Below are positions 42,963-50,536 of a stretch of DNA of 64,000 bases, piece after piece. This DNA comes from JALORV01 sp963791235 (lineage in GTDB: Bacteria; Pseudomonadota; Gammaproteobacteria; Burkholderiales; Burkholderiaceae_F), in NCBI GenBank assembly GCA_963791235.1, contig CAWBRW010000029.1:1240001-1304000 (forward strand). Reading direction: 5' to 3'. The notes under the pieces were generated by a model. It was given only the letters and a program-made list of their open reading frames with translations. It was not told where the DNA came from and did no database searches. Position 1 is the stretch's first letter. Each line of letters opens with the position of its first letter. Made by a program: the position numbers and the translations under genes.

Positions 42963-45679
42963 CACGACACCTCGGCGCCCGGACGCGCATACCAGTGCCA
43001 GGTCCCGACCAGGCAACTCAGGTAGAACACGCTGAAGAAGACCAGTGCGGCCACCGGGCTGCCCGTCAAATTGATCGACGTGCCGTAGGCGATCGGGATG
43101 AAGGCCAGGCCGAGCGCCGCGACAGCGGAACTGAAGCCCAGCGTCGCCGCGCCTTCGGTGGCGCCGACGCGGCGGGCCGCTTCCATCGCCGCCTTGTCGT
43201 TCGAGTCCTTGACCCCGCGCTCGCGCAGCGTGCGGAAGATGATCGGGATCATCCGGAACGTCGAGCCGTTGCCCACTCCTGCCGCGATGAACATCGCGAT
43301 GAACGTCAGCACGAAGCCCATCAGGCTGCCGCCGGTGCCGGTCCCGGGGAGGAAGATTGCAGCCACGAGCGGCGCGATCGTCATCACGAGGAAGACCCCC
43401 ACCGTGATCCGGGCCCCGCCGACGCGGTCGGCGAGCCAGCCGCCGATGGGTCGCACCAGCGCACCAAGCAGCGGTCCGACGAACGCGAAAGCGAATGCGT
43501 CGACCGCCGGGAACTGGGTGTTGACCAGCATCGGGAAGCCCGCCGCCAGGCCGATGAACGAGCCGAACGTGCCCAGGTAGAGCCAGCTCATCCGCCACTG
43601 CTGCCTGTTGCGGAGGATCGCCACCTGCTCGGCGAAACCGGCCCGCACTGTGGCGATGTTGTCCATGCCGAACCACGCCGCGATCACGGCCAGCACGATC
43701 AGCGGCACCCAGATGAAGCCGGCGTTCTGCACCCACACCGGCACCACCGCGCCCGCGATCTCACGTGACTGCGCGCTGCCGCCCATGACGAGCAGCGCGC
43801 CACCGTACATCGCCAGCGGCGCGATGAGTTGCGCCAGGCCGACACCCAGGTTGCCCACCCCGGCGTTCGCGCCCAGCGCCGTGCCCTGCAGCCGCTTCGG
43901 GTAGAGGAAGCTGATGTGTGCCATCGATGACGAGAAATTGCCTGCGCCCAGGCCGCACATCAGCGCGATCGCCGCGAACACGGCGTAGTTGGTGTGCGGA
44001 TCCTGGACCGCGAAGCCGATCCAAAGCGTCGGCAGCAGCAGCATTGTCGTGCTCCACACGGTCCAGTTGCGTCCGCCGAAGATCGGTACGACGAACGAAT
44101 ACAGCGCGCGGAACACCGCACCCGAAATCCCGGGCAGCGCCGCCAGCCAGAAGAGCTGGTTGGTCGTGAACTTGAAGCCAATGCGCGGCAGTTCGACGAC
44201 GATCACGCTCCACACCACCCAGACTGCGAACGCCAGCAGCAGCGCGGGCATCGACACGAGCAGGTTGCGGGTCGCGATGCGCCGGCCCGTCGCCGCCCAG
44301 AACCCCTCGTCGTCCGGCCTCCAGTCGACGAGCACGTGACGGCGCCGACCCCTCGGCTCGATCAGATCCGCGCCTTCCAGTGCCGCACGGGCATCGGCGT
44401 GTTTGGCAAGGATGCCTTCGCGCTCGTTGCGCTCGGCGACCCACATCCAGATCATCGTGACGATGATCACGAGGGTCATCAGCATGAAGCAGCTGCTGCG
44501 CACCCCGATGACGTCGGCTGCGACGCCGAACATGATCGGCAGCGTGAATCCGCCCAGGCCGCCGATAACGCCGACAATGCCGCCCACCACGCCCATGCTG
44601 GTCGGGTAGTGGTCCGCGAGGCTGCGGTAGACGCTGGCCTTGCCGAAGCCCTGTGCCAGTCCGACGATGAAGATCAGCACCGTGAACATCACGAGGCCCA
44701 CGCCGATCCCGACCGTGACGTCGCCCTTGATGCCGTGGATGATCATGGTCGTGGGCGGATAGCTCAGAATGAACATGCAGATCAGGCTGATCCACATGAC
44801 CCACCAGGTGACCGTATTCCCGCCCCACTTGTCGGACGCCCATCCGCCGAGCGCACGGATGGCTCCTGACGGCAGGTCGAACAGGATCGTCAGGAAGGCC
44901 GCGGTCGCCAGCGGCAGGCCAAATTCGCCGACGTAGTACTTGGGCAGCCAAAGTGCCAGCGCGACGAAGGCGCCGAACACGAAATAGTAGGCGAGCCCGA
45001 AGCGCCAGACCCGAAGGTCGAGCAAGGGCAACAGCTGCTCCGACAGCTTGGGAACCTTGCGGCCCTTCTGCGCGTCCTTCCGATGCAGCGGGTCCTGAGT
45101 CGTCGTGAACCAGAACACAATCGCCATCACCAGCATGGCGACCGCATAGACCTTCGGAACCGCCCGCCACGAGGCAGTCGCGGAGGCCGCGATGATCATC
45201 GGGGCGATGAACTTGGTGAGCGACGAGCCCGCGTTGCCCGCACCGAAGATCCCCATCGCCGTGCCTTGCCGTTCTTTGCTGAACCAGGCGGACGTATAGG
45301 CAATGCCGACTGCGAACGAGCCGCCGGCGACGCCGACGAAGAGTCCCAGTACCAGGTACTCCCAGTACTCGGTGGCATACGACAGCATCCAGGTCGGGAC
45401 CACCACGGCAAGCATTTGAAAGAAGTACACGATCCGCCCGCCGTAGCGGTCGGTGAGGATGCCCAGCGGCAGGCGTATCAGGGATCCGGTCAGGATCGGT
45501 GTGGCCACCAGCAGGCCGAACTCGGTCTCGCTGAGATTGAGCTCCGCCTTGATCTTTACCCCGATGATGGAAAACATCACCCAGACCGCGAAGTTCACGG
45601 CGAAGGCGATCGTGCTCGCGGCCAGGGCCGAGATCTGCTCGCGGTTTAGCGCCGGTTTGATTGCGTTGGCTGTCGTCAC
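42959..45679 (-). CDS. narK: NarK1-NarK2 fused nitrate/nitrite transporter (24 TM)
   Basis: The 906-residue protein is two complete MFS transporters in one chain. The first (about residues 1-430) has the nitrate signatures GIFGAGNAGSSLTKF and GIVGVIGGLGGFTLP, as in NarK1-type H+/nitrate symporters. The linker RGRRRHVLVDWRPDDEGFWAATGRR leads to the second (about 460-906), with GLGAGNFSSSMAHISFLYP and GAGNLGVG-type motifs and AAGVGNGSTFRMIP, as in NarK2-type nitrate/nitrite antiporters. Such fusions are known, for example in Paracoccus. The second half closely resembles the separate NarK at 54.3-56 kb. Its TAG stop is part of the CTAG at the MITE edge. Confidence 0.93.
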   Translation of the reverse strand: MTTANAIKPALNREQISALAASTIAFAVNFAVWVMFSIIGVKIKAELNLSETEFGLLVATPILTGSLIRLPLGILTDRYGGRIVYFFQMLAVVVPTWMLSYATEYWEYLVLGLFVGVAGGSFAVGIAYTSAWFSKERQGTAMGIFGAGNAGSSLTKFIAPMIIAASATASWRAVPKVYAVAMLVMAIVFWFTTTQDPLHRKDAQKGRKVPKLSEQLLPLLDLRVWRFGLAYYFVFGAFVALALWLPKYYVGEFGLPLATAAFLTILFDLPSGAIRALGGWASDKWGGNTVTWWVMWISLICMFILSYPPTTMIIHGIKGDVTVGIGVGLVMFTVLIFIVGLAQGFGKASVYRSLADHYPTSMGVVGGIVGVIGGLGGFTLPIMFGVAADVIGVRSSCFMLMTLVIIVTMIWMWVAERNEREGILAKHADARAALEGADLIEPRGRRRHVLVDWRPDDEGFWAATGRRIATRNLLVSMPALLLAFAVWVVWSVIVVELPRIGFKFTTNQLFWLAALPGISGAVFRALYSFVVPIFGGRNWTVWSTTMLLLPTLWIGFAVQDPHTNYAVFAAIALMCGLGAGNFSSSMAHISFLYPKRLQGTALGANAGVGNLGVGLAQLIAPLAMYGGALLVMGGSAQSREIAGAVVPVWVQNAGFIWVPLIVLAVIAAWFGMDNIATVRAGFAEQVAILRNRQQWRMSWLYLGTFGSFIGLAAGFPMLVNTQFPAVDAFAFAFVGPLLGALVRPIGGWLADRVGGARITVGVFLVMTIAPLVAAIFLPGTGTGGSLMGFVLTFIAMFIAAGVGNGSTFRMIPIIFRTLRERGVKDSNDKAAMEAARRVGATEGAATLGFSSAVAALGLAFIPIAYGTSINLTGSPVAALVFFSVFYLSCLVGTWHWYARPGAEVSC

Positions 45680-45710
45680 GATGGCCCTCTTCTTCTCTTC
45701 AATCTTCTTG

Positions 45711-45821
45711 TCAAGTTGAACGGCCGCGCTTGCGGGCGGCCGCTGTCCGGACCGTCGAGCGGTCCTGGTTCCCGTAGACCGCGACGGCGTCGATGAGCAG
45801 CGACTTCAGCAGCACATTCAT
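45711..45821 (-). CDS. Possible 36-residue ORF before the narK fusion
   Basis: A small frame (MNVLLKSLLIDAVAVYGNQD... ending KRGRST) starts 5 bp after the stop of the 66-residue membrane protein and ends 31 bp before the narK fusion. It has a hydrophobic start and a basic end. Its ribosome binding site is weak. It fits the tight gene packing of the operon, but no family is recognisable and it could be non-coding. Confidence 0.3.
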   Translation of the reverse strand: MNVLLKSLLIDAVAVYGNQDRSTVRTAAARKRGRST

Positions 45822-45826
45822 GGTCG

Positions 45827-46027
45827 CTATCCGGGCCCGCGGTCAGCGCGGGCCTTCAGCAGGATCAGAAGATGCACGAACGCCCAGGCATTCCAGGCTG
45901 CTGTCCAGACGATCGCGGTCGCCGGTGCGAGCCACAGATTCGCCAGTGACAGGCGTAGTGCGTTGGACTGCGAGTCGGCCACCGCGGTCCGGGTGGCGGC
46001 GAGCACGTGGAGCGGAACCACCTTCAT
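45827..46027 (-). CDS. Small membrane protein, nar operon, unknown function
   Basis: The 66-residue protein has two hydrophobic stretches (VPLHVLAATRTAVADS is amphipathic; LSLANLWLAPATAIVWTAAWNAWAFVHLLILL is clearly membrane-spanning), ending in a basic KARADRGPG. It starts 7 bp after the carbonic anhydrase stop, at the ATG at 46027, with a GAG-type ribosome binding site. I do not recognise the family. Its position inside the nitrate operon suggests it works with the respiratory complex or the transporters. Confidence 0.55.
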   Translation of the reverse strand: MKVVPLHVLAATRTAVADSQSNALRLSLANLWLAPATAIVWTAAWNAWAFVHLLILLKARADRGPG

Positions 46028-46034
46028 CGAGATC

Positions 46035-46727
46035 TCAGTCTTCAGCCGCCGGCACACCACTGCTGTCGAGCGGGAGCTGCGCCTGATGCAGGTACGGGCC
46101 GGTGCCGGCGTGCTCGGCTTGCGAGGCCGGTATGAAGCCCCCGAGCCGGACGTCGAAGACGTGCACTTCGCCGTCCTCGATCACGTAATACCAGCCGTGC
46201 AGCGTCAGCGTGCCGGCCTCGACGCGTTCGCGCACCATCGGATAGTTCATCAGCCGCTCGAGTTGCAGCACGATGGCGCGCTGCTCAGTGCGACGCAGGA
46301 CTTCGGGGCCCGGCTCGGCCACGGGCAGCACGGCCTCGCGCCCGAGCTCGAGCCAGTGCACGAGGTTCTGGGCGGCGGCAGGTACGTCGCCGTACAGCGC
46401 CCGGATCGCGCCGCAATGGCTGTGGCCGCAGACGATGATGCGCTTGACGCTCAGGTTCAGCACCGCGAACTCGATCGCCGCGGCGGTGCCGTGAAAACCT
46501 TGCGATTGATCGTAGGGCGGCACGAAGGCGCCGACGTTGCGAACGAGAAACAGTTCCCCCGGCCCAGCGCCTGTCAGCAGGTACGGCACGATGCGGGAGT
46601 CGCTGCAACCGATGAACAGCGTCAGCGGCTGCTGGCCGTCGTCGACGAGTTGCTGGAACTGGTCGCGGTACTGCGGAAAGGCGTCGCTTTTGAAACGTCG
46701 CAGCCGTTCGAGCAGCTCGTCGGGCAT
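46035..46727 (-). CDS. Beta-class carbonic anhydrase
   Basis: The 230-residue zinc enzyme interconverts CO2 and bicarbonate. The zinc ligands are C41, H102 and C105, and D43/R45 form the catalytic dyad (IGCSDSR and VCGHSHCGA). The VRNVGAFVPP and GTAAAIEFAVLNL segments are typical of beta-CAs. There is no signal peptide, so it is cytosolic. It lies 17 bp after ppiC in the nar transcript, an unusual place; CO2 from respiration or bicarbonate for carboxylation are possible reasons. Confidence 0.92.
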   Translation of the reverse strand: MPDELLERLRRFKSDAFPQYRDQFQQLVDDGQQPLTLFIGCSDSRIVPYLLTGAGPGELFLVRNVGAFVPPYDQSQGFHGTAAAIEFAVLNLSVKRIIVCGHSHCGAIRALYGDVPAAAQNLVHWLELGREAVLPVAEPGPEVLRRTEQRAIVLQLERLMNYPMVRERVEAGTLTLHGWYYVIEDGEVHVFDVRLGGFIPASQAEHAGTGPYLHQAQLPLDSSGVPAAED

Positions 46728-46744
46728 CGTCAGGCCCGCGGCAA

Positions 46745-47552
46745 CTACTGCACCAGCGGCGTATCGGCCGCAGCGAGGTCGACGCCTTCGAGCCTAGCCT
46801 GTCCGGCCAGAAGCTGGACGTACTGACGCAGCGCGGTTGCGAACGCCTGGCGGTCGAGTGTCTGTCGCACGGCGTCCTTGACCGACTCATAGGGCGGCAC
46901 CGCGCCGGCGTCGCGTTCCAGCACTTCGACCACGTGGAAACCGAAGCGGCTGCGCACCAGCCGCGGCAGGACGCCCACCTCCGGATGCCCGAACACTTCG
47001 CTGGCGAACTCCGGCGCGCACTCGGCTGCGGTCAGCCAGCCGAGTTGACCGCCGTCCTGCGCGCTCGGGCAGTTGGATAGCTGCGCCGCCGCCGGCGCAA
47101 AGCGGTCGACCTCGCCGTGGATCCGGGCGCGCAGATCCAGCAGGCAGGCTTCGGCGCGGCTGCGCAGCGCGTCGACGTTCACGCCGGGCGTGACCGCGAA
47201 CAGCACGTGACGCAGTCTGACTCGCTCGCCGACGGCGTAACGGGTGGCGTTGGCTGCATGAAAGCGTCGGCAGGTCTGATCGTCGGCGACCGGCCGCACG
47301 AGTTCGCGCTCGAGCAGCGCGTCGATTGCATTGGCCGCAGCCTCGGTGATGACGCCGCGCGTGGGTGCCGGATCGTCTTGCGCGAGCAGCCCCGCACGCA
47401 TCGCGGCCTGTCGCAACAGTTCGACGCCCGCACGGCTGCGCAGGTCCTCCGCGGTCAGAGTTTCGTCGAGGGCACCGATCGGCACGCCGTCCACGCTCGG
47501 AATGCCGAGGCGCAGCAGTCCGCTCGGCCAGGGCGATGGATTCCGCCGTCAT
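46745..47552 (-). CDS. PpiC-type peptidyl-prolyl isomerase of the nar cluster; 5' end frame broken near 47520
   Basis: The protein has a C-terminal parvulin domain (VRLRHVLFAVTPGVN, GGQLGWLTAAECAPEFASEVFGHPEVG, VRSRFGFHVVEVLERDAG), the isomerase found directly after narI in many nitrate reducers, where it is thought to help fold or assemble the enzyme. The frame as sequenced has only a GTG (47494) with no ribosome binding site. If one base is removed at about 47520, it starts at an ATG at 47552, overlapping the narI stop by 4 nt, and reads MTAESIALAERLLRLGIPSV then DGVPIG..., giving 268 residues. I favour that reading; the certain part is 46745-47494. It has no signal peptide. Confidence 0.75.
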
Positions 47553-48274
47553 GACGCGCGACTCGGTGTGTTGTGGCCGGCCGGCACGTTCAGGCGCCGC
47601 GAGCGCATGATCTGGTACGGGCGGAACAGGTAGACCACTGTCGCGAGCCCGCTCCATACGTGTACCAGGCGGCTGAACGGCAACAGCAGGAAGATCGTCA
47701 TGCCCAGCACCATGTGCACCTTGAACGGCCATGCAATCTCCGTCAGTAGGTTGGCATCCGGCCGGAACGTCGCCACGCCCTGCAAGTAGGCCGACAGGAC
47801 CAGCATGGCGTGCGCGTCGACGCGATGCGCATAGGACAGCGGCAGCGTGATGAGGCCGAGCAGCAACTGGATCCACAGGATGATCAGGATCGCGAGATCG
47901 GTGCGGTGACTGGTCAACCGGATACGAGGATCGAAAATCCGACGGTGCAGCAGCATCGTCAGGCCGATGAAGCACATCGTTCCCGCGATGCCACCCGAGA
48001 CGATGGCAAACAGCTGCTTGGTCGGCGGGCTGATGAACGGCTCATAGACCCAGTGCGGCGTCAGCAAACCCACGGTATGGCCGAACAGCAGGAACAGGAT
48101 GCCGATGTGGAACAGATTGCTGCCCCAGCGCAGCTGCTTCGCGCGCAGCATCTGCGAGGAATCGCTCTTCCACGTGTACTGATCCCGATCGAAGCGGGCC
48201 AGGCTGCCCATGAAGAAGAACGCCAGGCAGATGTAGGGGTAGACGTTGAAGAAGAAGTTGTTGAGCAGGTTCAT
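47549..48274 (-). CDS. narI: Respiratory nitrate reductase gamma subunit (cytochrome b)
   Basis: NarI is the membrane subunit that takes electrons from quinol through two b-type hemes to NarH. The 241-residue protein has about five TM helices, beginning NLLNNFFFNVYPYICLAFFFMG. Heme-ligand histidines are visible in GSNLFHIGILFLLFGHTVG and VHMVLGMTIFLLLPFSRLVHVWSG. It starts at the ATG at 48274, 10 bp after narJ. The stop is shared with the proposed start of ppiC (ATGA). Confidence 0.95.
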   Translation of the reverse strand: MNLLNNFFFNVYPYICLAFFFMGSLARFDRDQYTWKSDSSQMLRAKQLRWGSNLFHIGILFLLFGHTVGLLTPHWVYEPFISPPTKQLFAIVSGGIAGTMCFIGLTMLLHRRIFDPRIRLTSHRTDLAILIILWIQLLLGLITLPLSYAHRVDAHAMLVLSAYLQGVATFRPDANLLTEIAWPFKVHMVLGMTIFLLLPFSRLVHVWSGLATVVYLFRPYQIMRSRRLNVPAGHNTPSRAS

Positions 48275-48284
48275 GGCGGTTTCC

Positions 48285-48989
48285 TCAGGCAGCCGTGCGA
48301 TGCGGCGCTCGGGCAGAGCGGACAATGTGGACGGGTTGCGCTTCGTTCGGACGCGACTGGCCCAGGGAACTGCAACCGCCGAAGGCTTCGGGTTCCTCCC
48401 AGCTTTCGTCCATGGCCGGTTCGGCAGGCAAGGGCACCCTCTCGGCGCGCTCGCCGGCCAGATCGAGCACCGCGGCCAGCACGCTGGCGTAGGGGCTCTG
48501 TCGTTCCAGCAATGCGCTGAAGATCGCACGCACGACATGGGCAATCTCGCGCAGGAACTCGCGCGCCTGGGTTGGCGGCTGCGTGCTGGCGAACTCCAGC
48601 ACGACTGGCAGGTAGTCGGGCAGCTCTCCCGGTGCAAGGTACAGGCCGACACGCTCGTAGGTCTGCGCCAGGTCGACCATCGCGGATCCGCGGTCGCGGC
48701 TGTCGCCGTGCACGTGCTCGAACAGGTGCAACGCCGTGCGGCGGCCGCGATCGAAGAGCTCGACATACTCGGCTTCGGTGCGCAGTGGAGCGGTACCGGC
48801 GAGTTGGCCGACCAGCGCGTTCAGTTCCGTCAACCGGCCGGCATCGAGCGCGGCCTCCGCGTGCAGGGCGTCACGCAACTGCGGCAGCAGCGCGCGCAGT
48901 TCGGCGTCGGGGTAGCGCAGCAGCCAGGCCAGCGCGCGCAACGTGTGCGTCATTCTCGGCGGAGTGGAGTCAAAAGGCTTCATCGTCAC
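48285..48989 (-). CDS. narJ: Nitrate reductase molybdenum cofactor assembly chaperone
   Basis: NarJ is a cytosolic chaperone of the TorD/NarJ family that holds NarG until its cofactors are inserted. The 234-residue protein is mostly helical and has the family region YVELFDRGRRTALHLFEHVHGDSRDRGSAMVDLAQTYERVG, including the conserved FEHVHGDSRDRG. It begins at a GTG (48989) that overlaps the narH stop; an ATG two codons later (48983) is an equal option. The last ~40 residues are polar and probably disordered. Confidence 0.95.
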   Translation of the reverse strand: MTMKPFDSTPPRMTHTLRALAWLLRYPDAELRALLPQLRDALHAEAALDAGRLTELNALVGQLAGTAPLRTEAEYVELFDRGRRTALHLFEHVHGDSRDRGSAMVDLAQTYERVGLYLAPGELPDYLPVVLEFASTQPPTQAREFLREIAHVVRAIFSALLERQSPYASVLAAVLDLAGERAERVPLPAEPAMDESWEEPEAFGGCSSLGQSRPNEAQPVHIVRSARAPHRTAA

Positions 48990-50509
48990 ACCGTCGCCTT
49001 GATGGGTATCGTCCGCTTCTTTTCGCTGCCGAAGAGGCTGGTCTCGGTGACGCCTTCGCTGCAGCCGTTGCCAAAGCTGAAACCGCAGCCGCCACGCACG
49101 TTGAACGCGTTCTCGGCGTATTCGCGGTGCGTCGTCGGAATCACGAAGCGGTCCTCGTAATTGGCGATCGCCATCACGCGGTACATGTCCTCGACCTCGG
49201 CTCGCGTCAGGCCGACGCGCTCGAGCACGGCGGGCTTGTCGACGCCGTCGACGTGGCGGCTGCGCATGAAGACACGCATCGCCATCATCCGTTCGAGCGC
49301 GCGTGCCACCGGCTCCTCGTCCCCGGCAGTCAGCAGGTTCGCGAGGTACTTCAGCGGAATGCGCAGGCTGCGCACGTCTGGCAGCTCACCGTTCATGCCG
49401 ATGTCGCCCGACTGCGCGCGCGATGTGACCGGCGACAGCGGCGGGATGTACCAGACCATCGGCAGCGTGCGGTACTCGGGGTGCAGCGGCAGCGCCACGC
49501 GCCAGTCGACCGCCATCTTATAGACGGGCGAGATCTTCGCCGCAGCGAGCCAGGCGTCCGGAATGCCGTCGGCCCGCGCCTGCTCGATCACGCGCGGATC
49601 GTTCGGGTCGAGGAAGATGCCGAGCTGTGCCGAGTACAGGTTGCTGTCGTGCTCCGTGCTCGCGGCCTCTTCGATGCGGTCGGCGTCGTAAAGGAGCACG
49701 CCGAGGTAGCGGATGCGGCCGACGCAGGTCTCGCTGCAGACCGTCGGCTGGCCCGCCTCGATTCGCGGGTAGCAGAAGATGCACTTCTCGGCCTTCCCAC
49801 TCTTCCAGTTGTAATAGATCTTCTTGTACGGACAGCCCGAGACGCACATGCGCCAGCCGCGGCACTTGTCCTGGTCGATCAGCACGATGCCGTCCTCCTC
49901 GCGCTTGTAGATCGAGCCCGAGGGGCAGCTGGCGACGCACGAGGGATTGAGGCAGTGCTCGCACAGCCGCGGCAGGTACATCATGAAGGTGTTTTCGAAC
50001 TGGCCGTAGATCTCCTTCTGGATGTCGTCGAAGTTGCGGTCCTTGCCGCGCTTCGCGAACTCACCGCCAAGGATCTCCTCCCAGTTCGGGCCCCACACGA
50101 TCTTTTCCATCCGCTGGCCGGTGATCAGCGAGCGCGGGCGCGCGGTCGGCGCCGCCTTCATCTCGGGCGCCGAGTGCAGGTGGTCGTAGTCGAACGTGAA
50201 GGGTTCGTAGTAGTCGTCGATCTCCGGCAGGTTCGGGTTGGCGAAAATCTTCATCAGCAGCTGCCACTTGCCGCCCTGGCGCGGGACGATCGAGCCGTCG
50301 GCCTTGCGGATCCAGCCGCCGTTCCACTTGTCCTGGTTCTCCCATTCCTTCGGGTAGCCGATGCCGGGCTTGGTCTCGACGTTGTTGAACCAGGCGTACT
50401 CCATGCCGGGCCGGCTGGTCCACACGTTCTTGCAGGTCACGCTGCAGGTATGGCAACCGATGCACTTGTCGAGGTTCAGCACCATGCCGATCTGTGCGCG
50501 TACTTTCAT
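48986..50509 (-). CDS. narH: Respiratory nitrate reductase beta subunit (Fe-S)
   Basis: NarH passes electrons from NarI to NarG through three [4Fe-4S] and one [3Fe-4S] cluster. The 507-residue protein has four cysteine groups: C16, C19, C22, C26 (CIGCHTCSVTC), CEHCLNPSCVASCPSG, the CRGWRMCVSGCP group where Trp replaces one Cys to give the 3Fe cluster, and CIFCYPRIEAGQPTVCSETC. It is cytosolic, bound to NarG and NarI. It is 27 bp after narG and overlaps narJ by 4 nt. Confidence 0.97.
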   Translation of the reverse strand: MKVRAQIGMVLNLDKCIGCHTCSVTCKNVWTSRPGMEYAWFNNVETKPGIGYPKEWENQDKWNGGWIRKADGSIVPRQGGKWQLLMKIFANPNLPEIDDYYEPFTFDYDHLHSAPEMKAAPTARPRSLITGQRMEKIVWGPNWEEILGGEFAKRGKDRNFDDIQKEIYGQFENTFMMYLPRLCEHCLNPSCVASCPSGSIYKREEDGIVLIDQDKCRGWRMCVSGCPYKKIYYNWKSGKAEKCIFCYPRIEAGQPTVCSETCVGRIRYLGVLLYDADRIEEAASTEHDSNLYSAQLGIFLDPNDPRVIEQARADGIPDAWLAAAKISPVYKMAVDWRVALPLHPEYRTLPMVWYIPPLSPVTSRAQSGDIGMNGELPDVRSLRIPLKYLANLLTAGDEEPVARALERMMAMRVFMRSRHVDGVDKPAVLERVGLTRAEVEDMYRVMAIANYEDRFVIPTTHREYAENAFNVRGGCGFSFGNGCSEGVTETSLFGSEKKRTIPIKATV

Positions 50510-50536
50510 GTTCAGCTCCTTTCTGATCGGCGTGGG

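Noticed and set aside
42602..43768. Open frames running through the MITE-like element on both strands
   Set aside because: They depend on the inverted ends and on antisense narK or hemerythrin coding; no protein family is seen and no transposase motif is present.
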